From Tenebrionibacter intestinalis (lineage in GTDB: Bacteria; Pseudomonadota; Gammaproteobacteria; Enterobacterales; Enterobacteriaceae), in NCBI RefSeq assembly GCF_016632365.1, contig NZ_JAEPBH010000009.1, forward strand, positions 1-64,000: a stretch of DNA of 64,000 bases, in the 5' to 3' direction. Positions 42,061 to 53,087 of the stretch are shown here, in pieces. The first letter of the stretch is position 1, and each line of letters begins with the position of its first letter. The translations under genes were made by a program, and so were the position numbers. The notes below the pieces were generated by a model, which did not search any database, was not told the origin of the DNA, and worked only from the letters and a program-made list of their open reading frames with translations.

Positions 42061-42770
42061 ATATGCCGAAGAGATAGCCAGCGCCTCACCCCCGCCATGA
42101 AGCTGACGACGCATTTCATACCAGCCCCGCTCCCGTATCGCGCAGTGACGTCCTGATTCGGCTCTGGCGTTTCTCCCGTGCTGCGCGGCCATACCTTTTG
42201 CCGACTTTGACATGTTGCTGACCTTCAGGCCCTCAATGACAATCATCGCGTGGTTTTCGCTGGTTTCTGCCGGTTGGCACTAAATTTAACTTTGCGGTTT
42301 ACCTGTCTCTGGCGCGTCGCCAGCTTGCGCTGGCTGGCTTTAAAGCGGTTTACAGGCGCGTATATCGTGCCGTATGAGAGTGTCGCAGGTTTGGTTATTC
42401 CGACATCCAGCCCAACCATCGATTCGGCGTTGCAAACGGGGTCAGTCGCTTCGTATTTCGTCTGGGTATTCACAAACCCTTTACCGCATGACTGGCTGAT
42501 CGTGACGTTTTTCACCCCCCCTGTGACTTCACGGCTGCTGCGGTAGCGTATCCAGCCCGGCTTTGGAAGCGAGCGACAGGCAATTGTTGACCCGATCGCG
42601 TTTCACGCCCTGCGGGTAGCGGAATGCATCGTTTTGACCGCGTTTTTTGAAGCGGGGAAACGCTGCGCGCTTCTGGCAGTCATTCCTGCCGCCACGCTGC
42701 GGATCTTTCAGTGACGGCTGCAATGGCTGGGCAGGCAGTTGCGCTGATGCGCCGATATCGATCAGCGGGC
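42050..42770 (-). pseudogene. tnpB: Decayed TnpB (IS200/IS605-type OrfB) gene
   Basis: Read in several frames, the strand gives LPAQPLQPSLKDPQRGGRNDCQKRAAF, then PKPGWIRYRSSREVTGGVKNVTIS, then GLDVGITKPATLS...NRFKASQRKLATRQRQ, then (after a deletion of about 25-30 codons) ENHAMIVIEGLKVSNMSKSAKG and WYEMRRQL. The first two acidic RuvC regions (GLDVG and VIEGLK) are legible, but the zinc finger and last Asp are lost where it fuses to cstA. At least two frameshifts; no tnpA. Ends are approximate. Confidence 0.85.
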
Positions 42771-42811
42771 AATACGCTGAGCAGCAGCAAACGCAAGGTT
42801 AGTCGGAAAAC

Positions 42812-42857
42812 CGCGCCCTATCCCCCCCGCCATGCAGGACGGGGGGATAAGGGCGCG
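42812..42857. repeat. GC-rich imperfect palindrome at the 5' side of the TnpB remnant
   Basis: CGCGCCCTA-T-CCCCCC on the left (42812-42827) and GGGGGGATAAGGGCGCG on the right (42841-42857) pair with a single bulged base around the loop CGCCATGCAGGAC. Position and form suit the left-end hairpin of an IS200/IS605-type element; it is also 12 bases past the entH stop, so it may now act as a terminator. Confidence 0.5.
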
Positions 42858-42868
42858 CTGGATAATAA

Positions 42869-43282
42869 TCAACCCAGAACCGCCGTACTCAACCGGCTGG
42901 TGCAGCAGCGTTTTCCCTGCGCGTCATAAAGCATGATTTCCCAGCACTGAGAGCTGCGGCTAAGGTGCAGGGGCTTACACACGCCGCGCACCACCCCGCG
43001 CGACACGGCGCGGTGGTGGGTGGCGCTGATTTCCGTTCCCACCACGCTTTGCCCCTCCCGGCTGGCTAAAAAGCCGGCCATCGATCCCATTGTTTCAGCC
43101 AGCGCGGCTGAAGCGCCGCCGTGCAGCAGGCCAAACGGCTGTAGGGTGCGGTGATCCACGGGCATTTCAGCTTCCAGCCTGTCGTCATGAATGCCGGTAA
43201 ACACAATACCAAGGTGGCCGACCAGCGTTTGCGCCGCCATATGGTTAAGCGCCTCAAGGGACAGCTCACGTTTCCAGATCAT
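42869..43282 (-). CDS. entH: Proofreading thioesterase EntH
   Basis: Hotdog-fold thioesterase that clears mis-acylated EntB/EntF carrier domains, 137 residues. The start at 43282 ([13 protein letters not shown]) is conserved. The catalytic region [21 protein letters not shown] (about 49-69) is intact. Last gene of the entCEBAH operon; its start follows the entA stop by one base. Confidence 0.95.
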   Translation of the reverse strand: MIWKRELSLEALNHMAAQTLVGHLGIVFTGIHDDRLEAEMPVDHRTLQPFGLLHGGASAALAETMGSMAGFLASREGQSVVGTEISATHHRAVSRGVVRGVCKPLHLSRSSQCWEIMLYDAQGKRCCTSRLSTAVLG

Positions 43283-43283
43283 A

Positions 43284-44036
43284 TTACGCTCCCAGCGTCG
43301 AACCGCCATCGACCACAATATCCTGAAGCGTAATGTGGCTGGCGCGCGATGAAGCCAGAAACAGCACCGTGTTGGCTATCTCCTGCGGATGGGCGATTTT
43401 GCCAAGCGGAATGCCCAGTTTGTATTGCTCCGGGTAGCCTGCTATACGCGCGCTTTGCGCATCCGGCGTTGTCCACATTGCGCGCTGCATATCGGTATCC
43501 GTCGAACCCGGCGAGACAAGATTACCGCGCACGCCGTAAGGCGCCAGCTCCAGCGCCACGGTCAGCGCCAGGCTTTTCAGCGCTGCTTTCGACGCGCAAT
43601 AGGCCGACATCCCAAGCCGCGGAGTATGGGCCGCATCCGACGCCACCGTCACCAGCGCCCCGCCGCGCTGGGCGCGAAACTGCGCCATCGTGGCGCGAAA
43701 AAAGTTAAACGCGCCGCCGACATTAACCGCGAAAGTCTCCTGCCAGTCGCGCAGCGCCAGCGCGTCGGTCGCGCCCATACGCAAAATACCGGCAGCGTTC
43801 ACCAGCACATCCAGCCGCCCGGTATCCTGAAGCAGACGCCGGCATACCGCGTTTACCTCATCGGCGCTGGACACATCCACCACTTCTGTGGCGAACGGAT
43901 AGTCACCCAGCGCAAACGTAAGATCAAAGCCCACCACGCGCGCGCCCGCCAGGCGGAAGGCCAGGGCAGTCTGATAGCCAATGCCGCGCCCCGCGCCAGT
44001 CACCCAGACCGTCTGCCCCTGAAATTCCTGCGTCAT
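43284..44036 (-). CDS. entA: 2,3-dihydro-2,3-dihydroxybenzoate dehydrogenase EntA
   Basis: Short-chain dehydrogenase forming 2,3-dihydroxybenzoate, 250 residues. NAD-binding TGAGRGIGY (about 13-21), NAAG (about 86) and the catalytic YCASKAALK (about 146-154) are present. The ATG at 44036 overlaps the entB stop by four bases, so an upstream in-frame start is unlikely. Confidence 0.96.
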   Translation of the reverse strand: MTQEFQGQTVWVTGAGRGIGYQTALAFRLAGARVVGFDLTFALGDYPFATEVVDVSSADEVNAVCRRLLQDTGRLDVLVNAAGILRMGATDALALRDWQETFAVNVGGAFNFFRATMAQFRAQRGGALVTVASDAAHTPRLGMSAYCASKAALKSLALTVALELAPYGVRGNLVSPGSTDTDMQRAMWTTPDAQSARIAGYPEQYKLGIPLGKIAHPQEIANTVLFLASSRASHITLQDIVVDGGSTLGA

Positions 44037-44887
44037 GACGTGCTCCTGCGGCTCAGCAACGCCCACCAGGCGTCAATGGTCGGCTCTTTAGCGAGCATAA
44101 CAAAATCAATATCATTCAATGCCTTACGCCAGCGCGCCGCCAGCGCCATCATGCGTACTGAATCCAGCCCGTAATCGATAAGATTTTCATCGTCCTCAGG
44201 CACATCCTCTTCATCGAGCTGCGCCAGCACCAGCGCGCGAAGCTGCGCTTTACTCTGCGGCGCCGGCAACAATTCACCGGTTGTCACAACGCGCCCGCTG
44301 CGCCCGGCCACGTAATTCAACGCCATCATGTGCTCTTCACGGCTGAAATCCGCCAGCCCGTCGGCCACCAGAAACGGTTTAATATCACGCATAAACGCAT
44401 CGGTGGCGGTAGTCATGCAACCAATGTGGGCATACACGCCGCAAATAATTAGCTGGTCGCGCCCGGTTTCCTTAAGCGCCTGCTCCAGCGGCGAGCGGAT
44501 AAACGCGCTGTAGCGCCACTTGGCGAGCACGGTATCGCCCTCTTGCGGCGCCAGCGCGTTCACGATGGATTTACGTTCGGCATGCTGGTTAATGCCCGGT
44601 CCCCACATATCATTGAGCAGCGCACGGTCCTCATCGCGCTGATTTTCCGGCTGGGCGGTGTAGTAAACCGGTATAGCGTTCTGGCGGCAGAACTGACGCA
44701 GCGCGGCGATATTAGCAATGACCTGCTCTATCATCGGGCAGCCGTCGCCCCAGAAATCAATAAAATAATCCTGCATATCGTGAATCAGCAGCGCGGCACG
44801 CTCTGGCTCAAACGCCCAGTTAACCTTATTTTCAGGTAGATCCGCCGCCCCCGGCAGGGCATATCCGTGTAGTTTTGGAATGGTCAT
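44033..44887 (-). CDS. entB: Isochorismatase / aryl carrier protein EntB
   Basis: Bifunctional 284-residue protein. The N-terminal isochorismatase domain (about 30-205) contains [13 protein letters not shown]. The C-terminal aryl carrier domain (about 215-284) has the phosphopantetheine Ser in [10 protein letters not shown] (about 247). It produces and carries dihydroxybenzoate for EntF. Confidence 0.97.
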   Translation of the reverse strand: MTIPKLHGYALPGAADLPENKVNWAFEPERAALLIHDMQDYFIDFWGDGCPMIEQVIANIAALRQFCRQNAIPVYYTAQPENQRDEDRALLNDMWGPGINQHAERKSIVNALAPQEGDTVLAKWRYSAFIRSPLEQALKETGRDQLIICGVYAHIGCMTTATDAFMRDIKPFLVADGLADFSREEHMMALNYVAGRSGRVVTTGELLPAPQSKAQLRALVLAQLDEEDVPEDDENLIDYGLDSVRMMALAARWRKALNDIDFVMLAKEPTIDAWWALLSRRSTS

Positions 44888-44901
44888 TACAAAAATCTCC
44901 T

Positions 44902-46518
44902 TTAATTTGTGGACAAACGACGCCCGGCAATCAACTGCCGCAAACGTTTTTTATCAGGCTTCCCCACGTGGGTTAGCGGCAGTTCGGACACGTTTTCCAC
45001 TTTGTCCGGCAGTTTGTAATCCGCAACGCCCAGCTCACGCAGCCAGCGGCGAATGTCTACCGGGCGAAAAGGGCGTCGGCCAACAATAAACGCACAGCTT
45101 TTTTCCCCCATCAGCTCGTCATCCATCGACACCAGCGCGGCGTGGATAATGTCTTCATGGCGATGCAACAGATTTTCTATCTCTTCAGCGGCAATCTTTT
45201 CGCCGCCACGGTTGATCTGATCTTTTTCGCGGCCCACCACGCGGATATAGCCGTCTTTGTCGATAACAATCAGATCGCCCGAGCAATAGAAGCCATCGGC
45301 GTCAAACGCCTTCGCATTCGCCTCAGGGCTGTTGTAATAACCGCGAAACGTATATGGCCCGCGCGTCATCAGCAACCCAACCTCCCCCGGCGCCACCGGG
45401 TCGCCGTTTTCATCAGCGGCCCAAACTTCGTCGTCCGGGCACATTGGGCGGCCCTGGGTTGTGAAGATATGTTCATCGTCATCATCAAGCGCGGTGTAGT
45501 TCACCAGCCCTTCCGCCATACCGAACACCTGCTGTAACTGACAACCAATTTCAGACGGCACGCGGCGCGCCAGCGCCTCAGGGAAGCGCGCGCCGCCGAC
45601 CTGCAACAAACGCAGCGAGGCCAACTGTCGGTTGCCGTTCTCTTCGCCCACAGCCTGCAACCACAGGCTGACGGCAGGCGGCACCAGCGCAGTGACGTTA
45701 ACCTGATGCTTTTCAATCAACGGGAAACACAGCGTCGCACTGGGATCGTCCGCCAACACAACGCAGCCCTGGCAGTAAAAAACGCCAAGCGAGCCGGGCG
45801 AGCTAAGCGCATAGTTATGCGCCGCCGGAATGGCGCAAAGAAAGCGGGTATGCTCATTAAGGCGGCAAATTTCGGCGCTGCGCCGAATACTGTAGTAATA
45901 ATCATTATGCGTGCGCGGGATGAGCTTTGGCGTGCCGGTACTGCCGCCGGAAAGCTGGAAAAACGCCACTTCATCCGGCGCCGACGAACGGGTCCCGACA
46001 TTCTCTTGCGGCGTGTCGATCATCGACTGAAGTGAATACTCACCGTCATCGCCACGCAGCGCGATCGTAGCCAGGGTTGGATAATCGCAGCGCAGTTGAT
46101 TGAGGAAATCGTCGTTGCGAAACAGCGCATGCGCGCGATCGGCCACCAGCAGCCTCGGCGCTATCTGCGCGGCATAGGCCGTCAGTTCCGTGCGCTGATG
46201 GCTGAACAGCGCGTTAACCGGCGCCACGCCCGCCTTCAGCAGGGCAAACAGCGTAATAAACAGCTCAGCGTGATTGCCCAGTTGCACCAGCGCGGTATCG
46301 CCCGTTTTCAGTCCCCGGCGCTGCAACGCAGCCGCCATCCGGCTGGAAGCCGCATTCAGCTCGCGGTAGCTGATGTGACGCTCGCCATCGATAATTGCCG
46401 TACGTTCACTGTCGGCGTGGCGAGTCAGTATGTCCGTGAGCGGTAACTCCGCCCAGTAGCCCTTCTCACGGTAGCGCGCAGCCAGCGCATCCGGCCAGCG
46501 GTTAAAAGGAATTGCCAT
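44902..46518 (-). CDS. entE: 2,3-dihydroxybenzoate-AMP ligase EntE
   Basis: Adenylation enzyme that activates dihydroxybenzoate and loads it on the EntB carrier. 538 residues. The AMP-binding loop is [12 protein letters not shown] (about 188-199), and the C-terminal catalytic Lys region [15 protein letters not shown] is intact. Between entC and entB with short spacers (9 and 14 bases). Confidence 0.97.
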   Translation of the reverse strand: MAIPFNRWPDALAARYREKGYWAELPLTDILTRHADSERTAIIDGERHISYRELNAASSRMAAALQRRGLKTGDTALVQLGNHAELFITLFALLKAGVAPVNALFSHQRTELTAYAAQIAPRLLVADRAHALFRNDDFLNQLRCDYPTLATIALRGDDGEYSLQSMIDTPQENVGTRSSAPDEVAFFQLSGGSTGTPKLIPRTHNDYYYSIRRSAEICRLNEHTRFLCAIPAAHNYALSSPGSLGVFYCQGCVVLADDPSATLCFPLIEKHQVNVTALVPPAVSLWLQAVGEENGNRQLASLRLLQVGGARFPEALARRVPSEIGCQLQQVFGMAEGLVNYTALDDDDEHIFTTQGRPMCPDDEVWAADENGDPVAPGEVGLLMTRGPYTFRGYYNSPEANAKAFDADGFYCSGDLIVIDKDGYIRVVGREKDQINRGGEKIAAEEIENLLHRHEDIIHAALVSMDDELMGEKSCAFIVGRRPFRPVDIRRWLRELGVADYKLPDKVENVSELPLTHVGKPDKKRLRQLIAGRRLSTN

Positions 46519-46527
46519 ATCCTTGCC

Positions 46528-47706
46528 TCAGTTCAGACCAAATACATTTAACATGGTAGAAAGTTTGGTACCCGTCTCCTGCCATTCAGCGGTGGGTGAC
46601 GACGCGGGCACAATTCCCGCGCCGGCAAACAGCCGCACCTGGCTGCCGTGCAGCCTTGCGCAGCGGATCGTCACGACCCATTCGCCGTTGCCTTCGGCAT
46701 CGCACCAGCCGACAATGCCGCCAAACAGATCGCGCTCAAACGGCTCCAGCTCATGAATAAGACGGCGCGCCGCCTCGTCAGGGAAACCGCTCAGCGCCGG
46801 GGTTGGATGCAACAGGCAGGCCAGCGACAGCGCATTTTCCGCCGGGTTGCGCGCCTGCCCTTTAATCGGTGTGGACAGATGCCACAACGTAGGGGTGGTA
46901 ATCAGCCTCGGGCAGTCCGGCAGCGCCAGGTACGATGCGCGCGGCGCCAGTACATCGCGCATCGCGTCAGTGACCAGCTTGTGCTCGTGGCGATCTTTAC
47001 GCGAGCGCATCAGCGCTTCGCCAGCGGCGTTATCCGCGTGCGGATCGGCGTCACGACGCGCGGAACCCGCCAGCGGCAGCGAGCTAAACGCGCTGCCCTC
47101 CATGCGCAGCAACAGCTCAGGGCTGGCGCCTATCAGCGCGCCGCCGTCTGCAAGCGGTACGTGAAAATTAAAGCTATCCGGATTCTGGGCGGCCAGGCGT
47201 TCAAACAGCGCCGCACAGTCAACCGGACGCTCGGTGGTAATATCAATCAAACGCGACAGCACCACTTTGTCCAGGCCCGGTTGACGGGTAGCGTCAGCGC
47301 CACGCGCCACCATCTCTTCAAATACAGCCTGCTCAGGGATAGCCTTGCGGGACACCACGCCGGGCTGGCGCAGACGGCTTTCGCTCTGGCTCTCTCGCTG
47401 GCGCTCCCTGCGGCAAAACGGCGTCACCCGTTGCGGGATAAACAGCGCCGAAGGCCGGCGAGGATCAAACGGTATCGCCCCAACCATTATCGGGTCTTTA
47501 ACGCCCTGCGCTTTTGCCGCGTCAAACGCAGCTTGCAGCCGGCGCTGAAAACTCCCCTGCAAATCAGCGCCGTCAGCGGCGCTGGCGGTAAAGCGAGAAA
47601 CACAGCCAGACGTGGTAAAGCTTCTGAACGCAGACATAAAAAAGAAACTGTCCGACGCCAGTGCAGACGGGGCCTGCGTCGGCGCTTGCATCAATAGTGT
47701 ATCCAT
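46528..47706 (-). CDS. entC: Isochorismate synthase EntC
   Basis: First committed enzyme of enterobactin synthesis, chorismate to isochorismate, 392 residues. Typical chorismate-binding segments: [16 protein letters not shown] (about 80), [12 protein letters not shown] (about 205) and [15 protein letters not shown] near the C-terminus. First gene of entCEBAH, with a Fur box 28 bases upstream and divergent from fepB. Confidence 0.97.
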   Translation of the reverse strand: MDTLLMQAPTQAPSALASDSFFFMSAFRSFTTSGCVSRFTASAADGADLQGSFQRRLQAAFDAAKAQGVKDPIMVGAIPFDPRRPSALFIPQRVTPFCRRERQRESQSESRLRQPGVVSRKAIPEQAVFEEMVARGADATRQPGLDKVVLSRLIDITTERPVDCAALFERLAAQNPDSFNFHVPLADGGALIGASPELLLRMEGSAFSSLPLAGSARRDADPHADNAAGEALMRSRKDRHEHKLVTDAMRDVLAPRASYLALPDCPRLITTPTLWHLSTPIKGQARNPAENALSLACLLHPTPALSGFPDEAARRLIHELEPFERDLFGGIVGWCDAEGNGEWVVTIRCARLHGSQVRLFAGAGIVPASSPTAEWQETGTKLSTMLNVFGLN

Positions 47707-47734
47707 GCACCCTCCATATAAATGATAAGATGAT

Positions 47735-47749
47735 TGATAATTATTATCA
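47735..47749. promoter_or_regulatory. Fur box in the entC-fepB divergent promoter
   Basis: TGATAAT-T-ATTATCA is a perfect 7-1-7 palindrome of the Fur recognition type. A further GATAAGATGATTGATAAT-like stretch immediately to the left (47724-47740) suggests overlapping sites. Iron-loaded Fur here would repress both the synthesis operon and fepB. Confidence 0.85.
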
Positions 47750-47892
47750 TTTGTATTTTGTTGCGTAAGCTACGTCCAGAACTTTATTCTGTCAACAAGG
47801 TTAAATTTTTTAACCTGTCTGATGCTTGCACCCTGAAGCGTCAGGCGTGAAAATGAGAAGCATTCCAAAATAACACTCACAGGATATCCGCT

Positions 47893-48855
47893 TTGAAACG
47901 TCATCTCTCTGGCCTGCTTCCCGCGCTTTATGCCGCGCTTTTACTTTTCGGATTAACTTCAGCTTCCGCTGCCGAATGGCCGCGCCAGATAACCGACAGC
48001 CGCGGCGCGCATACGCTTACGCAGGCGCCGCAGCGTATTGTCTCCACAAGCGTAACCCTCACAGGTTCGCTGCTCGCCATTGACGCGCCGGTCATTGCCA
48101 GCGGCGCCACCACGCCCGGCAACCGCTTTGCCGACGATCGGGGTTTTTTGCGCCAGTGGAGCGACGTGGCGAAAGCGCGCCGCGTCCAGCGCCTTTATAT
48201 CGGCGAACCCAACGCCGAAGCCGTGGCGGCGCAAATGCCCGATCTGATCCTCATTAGCGCGACCGGCGGCGATTCAGCCCTGGCGCTTTACGATCAGCTC
48301 AGCGCTATCGCCCCTACACTTGTCGTAAACTACGACGATAAGAGCTGGCAGGCGCTGTTAACGGAGCTTGGCACGATTACCGGCCATGAAGCGCAGGCCA
48401 AAGCACGCATCGCCAGCTTTAATGCCGAACTGGCTAAAACGAAAGCCGCCATTACTCTGCCGCCGCAGCCGATAAGCGCGCTGGTGTACAACACGCCTGC
48501 GCGCACGGCCAATCTCTGGACGCCGCAATCCGCGCAGGGCCAGTTGCTCAGCGAACTGGGCTTTACCCTCGCCACACCGCCTGCGCAGATGCAGACCAGC
48601 CAGAGTCAGGGCAAACGCCACGATATTGTGCAACTGGCGGGCGAAAATCTCGCGTCCGGGCTAAACGGCCAGACGCTGCTCCTGTTCGCCAATGACGAGC
48701 GCGACGCCGACGCCCTGCGCAATAATCCGCTGCTTGCCCATATCCCGGCCGTGCGAGAGCAACAGGTCTGGCCGCTTGGCACAGAGACATTCCGCCTTGA
48801 TTATTACAGCGTCAGGCATCTGCTTACGCTGCTCAACCAGCGGTTTAAATCCTGA
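47893..48855 (+). CDS. fepB: Ferric-enterobactin periplasmic binding protein FepB
   Basis: Class III binding protein delivering ferric enterobactin to FepDGC, 320 residues. TTG start at 47893 with AGGA eight bases before it. A signal peptide ends at SASA (about 27), before the conserved [12 protein letters not shown]. The 140-base leader follows the Fur-controlled promoter. Confidence 0.95.
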   Translation: MKRHLSGLLPALYAALLLFGLTSASAAEWPRQITDSRGAHTLTQAPQRIVSTSVTLTGSLLAIDAPVIASGATTPGNRFADDRGFLRQWSDVAKARRVQRLYIGEPNAEAVAAQMPDLILISATGGDSALALYDQLSAIAPTLVVNYDDKSWQALLTELGTITGHEAQAKARIASFNAELAKTKAAITLPPQPISALVYNTPARTANLWTPQSAQGQLLSELGFTLATPPAQMQTSQSQGKRHDIVQLAGENLASGLNGQTLLLFANDERDADALRNNPLLAHIPAVREQQVWPLGTETFRLDYYSVRHLLTLLNQRFKS

Positions 48856-48882
48856 TGATTAACAGGCGGGCGCGCAACCACA

Positions 48883-50139
48883 TCAGATGGCCTTCCCGGT
48901 TACGCCAGCCTCCGGCGGCAACTGGCGAAAACGGCGCAGTTGGCTGAAGGCAAGCGTCAGCACAGCGCCCAGCGCCGCCAGGGCAAAGCCGCTCAGGCTT
49001 GCGGAGCTTACCGGCGACAGCGCCGCGCCCATCCCGCCCAACAGCGCCGCGCCAATGGCATCGCCGGTGACAATTTGCGCCGTCCAAAGCCCGTTGATGC
49101 GCCCCAGCATAGCGTCCGGCGTCTGCGTCTGAATCAGGGTGTATTGCAACAGCGAGCTTATCGCGCTCAGGTAGCCAAACAGCGTCAGGCAGAACATCCC
49201 CAGCGCCCAGCCTGGCATCAGGCTGAACATACCCACCGCGACAAACGAAGCCACCGTGCTAAACAGCATAATCCGCCCCGGCCGCACGCTCTGCGCTACC
49301 GATCCGCTGGTAAGCGCGCCGAGCGCTGCGCCAAGCGGTATCGCCGCATAAAGTAGGCCTATTTGCGCTTCACTCATGCCCCAGTAACCAGCCAGCGCCG
49401 GATATAACACACGTACTGCGCTCGCCATCGTCAACAAAGCGCCAATAAGCGCTACGCCGCCCAGCAGCGGATGACCCAGCAAAAACGCCAGCCCCTCATA
49501 GAGCGCACGCAGCGGATGCTGGCGCGCCTGCGCCGGTGGATGCTGAGGCGGCAGGCGCAGCAGCGGCAGCAGCGTAATAACAGTGCCAAAAGCCGCCAGG
49601 CCGTAGTTCCACGCCACACCGCCAAAGGCAAGCAGTAACCCGCCCAACATCGGCGAAATCACCGATCCCAGACGAACCGTCAGCATGGTTATCGCCCCGG
49701 CCTGCATCAGATTTTCTCGCCCTACCAGCCCCGGCGTCGCCGCCAGCAGCGCAGTAACGCCTACTGCGGCAAAAAGCCCGTCCCAGACCCCCAACAAATA
49801 AATGACCGTCAGCGATGGCGCAGGCGACATGGCGTTGACGCACAAACCGATAAACCCCAGCCCGCAGGTAGCGCGCGCCAGCAGAATCAGGCGTTTTCGC
49901 TCATAGCGATCTGCCAGCACGCCGCCTGCCATCATGCCGATAAACATCGCGCCGCCGGTGAGCGTCACTGACAGCCCGACCTGTAGGGTTGAGCCTGTCA
50001 GATGCTGAATCTGAACCGGTACGGCCACGCCGAGCAGGCCCAATGAGAGAATAGAAATCAGGCGGGCTACAAATACCGCGCAAAAAGCAGGATGGCTCCT
50101 CAGCAGACTGAGGTTCAGCCATAAAGAATTTTTCTTCAT
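48883..50139 (-). CDS. entS: Enterobactin exporter EntS (MFS)
   Basis: 12-span major-facilitator permease exporting enterobactin across the inner membrane, 418 residues. The start [28 protein letters not shown] and the MFS loop [12 protein letters not shown] (about 75-86) are typical. Divergent from fepD across a Fur box; convergent with fepB. Confidence 0.96.
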   Translation of the reverse strand: MKKNSLWLNLSLLRSHPAFCAVFVARLISILSLGLLGVAVPVQIQHLTGSTLQVGLSVTLTGGAMFIGMMAGGVLADRYERKRLILLARATCGLGFIGLCVNAMSPAPSLTVIYLLGVWDGLFAAVGVTALLAATPGLVGRENLMQAGAITMLTVRLGSVISPMLGGLLLAFGGVAWNYGLAAFGTVITLLPLLRLPPQHPPAQARQHPLRALYEGLAFLLGHPLLGGVALIGALLTMASAVRVLYPALAGYWGMSEAQIGLLYAAIPLGAALGALTSGSVAQSVRPGRIMLFSTVASFVAVGMFSLMPGWALGMFCLTLFGYLSAISSLLQYTLIQTQTPDAMLGRINGLWTAQIVTGDAIGAALLGGMGAALSPVSSASLSGFALAALGAVLTLAFSQLRRFRQLPPEAGVTGKAI

Positions 50140-50213
50140 TACATGGCCTTAAACATTTTTCTTTACCAGGAGACGCGCGCGCCATGCTACCATAAACAAA
50201 TAGTAGTGATAAC

Positions 50214-50232
50214 GATAATAAAAATCATTATC
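50214..50232. promoter_or_regulatory. Fur box in the entS-fepD divergent promoter
   Basis: GATAATAAAAATCATTATC matches the 19-bp Fur consensus GATAATGATAATCATTATC at 17 positions. It lies 21 bases before the fepD start and about 75 from entS. Confidence 0.88.
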
Positions 50233-50252
50233 AATATTCAGGATATGCATTT

Positions 50253-51260
50253 ATGTGGTTTTCCCGCTTTTCAGCGCGCGGCGCCGTGCTGCTGGGCCTG
50301 GCTATTTTTCTGCTGCTGATGGCGGCGCTAAGCCTGTTTACAGGCGCTAAAACGCTTTCTCCTTCTGTGGTCATTGACGCCCTCGGCGGCCAGTGCCGCA
50401 GCGCCGATTGTACTATCGTGCTCAATGCGCGATTGCCCCGCACGATAGCCGGGCTACTGGCCGGCAGCGCCCTGGGCGTCGCGGGCGCGCTAATGCAAAC
50501 GCTCACGCGCAACCCGCTGGCTGACCCCGGACTGCTGGGCGTGAACGCAGGCGCAAGCTTCGCTATCGTGCTGGGAACCGCGCTACTTGGCTACTCTTCC
50601 CCTGTGACGCTACTGGGTCTGGGCTTTACCGGCGCGCTGCTCGCCTCGCTAACGGTCGCCCTGACCGGCAGCCAGGGCGGCGGCCAGCTCAGCCCGGTAC
50701 GCCTGACGCTGGCAGGCGTTGCGCTGGCAGCCGTACTGGAAGGGTTAAGCAGCGGTATCGCCCTGCTCAACCCGGCGGTATTTGACCAGCTACGTTACTG
50801 GCAATCGGGTTCGCTCGACATCCGCACCTTTTCAACGCTAAAAATAATTTTTGCGCCGATCGCAGTCGGGCTTGCGACAGCGCTGCTGCTGTCACGCTCG
50901 CTAAACAGCCTGAGCATGGGGAGCGATACGGCAACGGCGCTGGGGAGTAAAGTGGCCCGCACTCAGCTTCTGGGCCTGCTGGTTATTACGCTTTTATGCG
51001 CCAGCGCCACCGCCGCCGTTGGCCCCATTGCCTTTATTGGGCTGATGATGCCGCACATGGCGCGCTGGCTTACCGGCCCGGATCATCGCTGGTCGCTGCC
51101 CGTTACCCTGCTGGCAACGCCGTCGCTGCTGCTGGCGGCCGATATTCTCGGGCGTCTGCTGGTGCCCGGCGAGCTGCGCGTTTCCGTCGTCAGCGCCTTT
51201 ATCGGCGCGCCAGTGCTTATCTGGCTGGTGCGCCGACGCCGTGCGGGGGTCGCGCTATGA
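50253..51260 (+). CDS. fepD: Ferric-enterobactin permease FepD
   Basis: Inner-membrane FecCD-type permease, 335 residues, about ten spans. LPRTIAGLLAGSALGVAGALMQ (about 70-91) and the ATPase-coupling loop GPIAFIGLMMPHMARW (about 257-272) are present. The stop overlaps the fepG start (ATGA). Confidence 0.96.
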   Translation: MWFSRFSARGAVLLGLAIFLLLMAALSLFTGAKTLSPSVVIDALGGQCRSADCTIVLNARLPRTIAGLLAGSALGVAGALMQTLTRNPLADPGLLGVNAGASFAIVLGTALLGYSSPVTLLGLGFTGALLASLTVALTGSQGGGQLSPVRLTLAGVALAAVLEGLSSGIALLNPAVFDQLRYWQSGSLDIRTFSTLKIIFAPIAVGLATALLLSRSLNSLSMGSDTATALGSKVARTQLLGLLVITLLCASATAAVGPIAFIGLMMPHMARWLTGPDHRWSLPVTLLATPSLLLAADILGRLLVPGELRVSVVSAFIGAPVLIWLVRRRRAGVAL

Positions 51261-52249
51261 AGCCATTAACCCCACGCCTGCTTACGACTATTATCTTACT
51301 GATTGCCGCAGCCGTCGGCCTGGGCGGCTGGAGCCTCGGCAGCGGCGCCGTGCCGCTCAGCGGCATCCAGGTTTTCGAGGCCCTGTTCGGCAACGCGCCA
51401 CGCGGCATAACATTAGTGGTTGTTGAATGGCGTCTGCCGCGCGTCCTGTCGGCGCTGCTGGTTGGCGCCGCGCTCGGCGTGAGCGGCGCTATTTTTCAAT
51501 CGCTGCTGCGTAACCCGCTGGGCAGTCCGGACGTCATGGGTTTCAACACCGGGGCATGGAGCGGCGTGCTGTTGGCGATGGTGTTATTCAATCAGCAGGC
51601 GACCACTGTCGCTTTTGCCGCTATGGGCGGCGGCATTCTCTGTTCGTTTGTCGTCTGGCTGCTGGCATGGCGTAACGGCATTGATACCTTTCGCCTGATT
51701 ATTATCGGTATCGGCGTACGCGCAATGCTGATGGCGTTCAACACCTGGCTACTGCTGCATGCCTCACTCGATACAGCCGTTTCCGCCGGGCTATGGAACG
51801 CCGGTTCGCTCAACGGCCTGACATGGAGCAAGCTATTTCCTGGCGCGCCGCTGATTGTGGTAATACTGGCGGCGGCCGGTATTCTGGCGCGCCGTATGCG
51901 CCTGCTGGAGATGGGCGACGATACCGCCTGCGCGCTCGGCGTACGCGTGGAATTATCGCGCATGCTGTTAATTCTCACCGCAGTGCTGCTCACCGCCTGC
52001 GCTACCGCGCTGGCCGGGCCCGTTTCTTTTGTGGCGCTGGTTGCGCCGCATATTGCGCGCCGCATCAGCGGCACGGCGCGCTGGGGGCTGGCGCAGTCGG
52101 CATTGTGCGGCGGCGTGCTGCTGCTGCTTGCGGATTTATGCGCTCAGCGCCTGTTTATGCCTTACCAGTTGCCGGTCGGCGTTGTTACCGTCAGCATTGG
52201 GGGGCTTTACCTCATCGCTCTGCTGATTAAGGAGTCACGCAAAAGATGA
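51257..52249 (+). CDS. fepG: Ferric-enterobactin permease FepG
   Basis: Second FecCD-type permease subunit, 330 residues, the E. coli length. The start at 51257 overlaps fepD by four bases. LPRVLSALLVGAALGVSGAIFQ (about 60-81) and GPVSFVALVAPHIARR (about 255-270) are the paired motifs. The end overlaps fepC. Confidence 0.96.
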   Translation: MKPLTPRLLTTIILLIAAAVGLGGWSLGSGAVPLSGIQVFEALFGNAPRGITLVVVEWRLPRVLSALLVGAALGVSGAIFQSLLRNPLGSPDVMGFNTGAWSGVLLAMVLFNQQATTVAFAAMGGGILCSFVVWLLAWRNGIDTFRLIIIGIGVRAMLMAFNTWLLLHASLDTAVSAGLWNAGSLNGLTWSKLFPGAPLIVVILAAAGILARRMRLLEMGDDTACALGVRVELSRMLLILTAVLLTACATALAGPVSFVALVAPHIARRISGTARWGLAQSALCGGVLLLLADLCAQRLFMPYQLPVGVVTVSIGGLYLIALLIKESRKR

Positions 52250-53037
52250 CGACACAATCCCGCCTGCGAGGCGAAAAGCTCACCCTGGGCTACGGCAAAC
52301 ATACGGTGGCGGACAATCTTAGCGTTTCCATTCCCGACGGTGAATTCACCGCTATTATTGGCCCTAACGGCTGCGGCAAATCGACGCTATTGCGTAGCCT
52401 CAGCCGCCTGATGACCCCGCTTAACGGCCAGGTCTGGCTTGATGGCGAACCTATCGGGCGCTACGCCACAAAAGAAGTGGCGCGGCGCATTGGGCTTCTG
52501 GCGCAAAACGCCAGCACGCCGGGGGATATCAGCGTTCAGGAACTGGTATCACGGGGACGCTACCCGCATCAACCGCTCTTTACCCGCTGGCGCGAAGAGG
52601 ATGAGAACGCCGTGCGCAACGCCATGCGCGCAACCGGCATCGAGGCGCTGGCAAAACAGCCTGTGGATACGCTCTCCGGCGGCCAGCGCCAGCGCGCCTG
52701 GATAGCAATGGTACTGGCGCAGGAAACCGCCATCATGCTGCTGGATGAACCCACGACCTGGCTTGATATCAGCCACCAGATCGATTTGCTTGAATTACTA
52801 AGCAGCCTTAATCGCGAGCAGGGCTATACGCTGGCGGCCGTACTGCACGATCTCAACCAGGCCTGCCGTTACGCCACGCACCTTATCGCCCTGCGCGAGG
52901 GGAAAATTATCGCCCAGGGCGCGCCTAAAGCAATCGTGACCGCCGAACTGATTGAAGCCATATACGGCCTGCGCTGCATGATTATTGACGATCCGGTCGC
53001 CCACACACCGTTGGTCGTCCCGCTGGGGCGCAGATAA
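52246..53037 (+). CDS. fepC: Ferric-enterobactin ABC ATPase FepC
   Basis: Cytoplasmic ATPase of the importer, 263 residues. Walker A GPNGCGKST (about 39), signature LSGGQRQR (about 143) and Walker B IMLLDEPTTWLD (about 163) are intact. Last gene of fepDGC; a CGCCTGCGCC/GGCGCAGGCG stem (53043-53066) follows the stop and probably terminates the operon. Escherichia fepE is absent downstream. Confidence 0.96.
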   Translation: MTTQSRLRGEKLTLGYGKHTVADNLSVSIPDGEFTAIIGPNGCGKSTLLRSLSRLMTPLNGQVWLDGEPIGRYATKEVARRIGLLAQNASTPGDISVQELVSRGRYPHQPLFTRWREEDENAVRNAMRATGIEALAKQPVDTLSGGQRQRAWIAMVLAQETAIMLLDEPTTWLDISHQIDLLELLSSLNREQGYTLAAVLHDLNQACRYATHLIALREGKIIAQGAPKAIVTAELIEAIYGLRCMIIDDPVAHTPLVVPLGRR

Positions 53038-53087
53038 CAAAACGCCTGCGCCGCACCGGCGCAGGCGATATCTTCTGCGTATAGCGT

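Noticed and set aside
46648-47697. 349-codon plus-strand open frame opposite entC
   Set aside because: Antisense to a complete entC; Arg/Gln/His-rich translation typical of a shadow frame.
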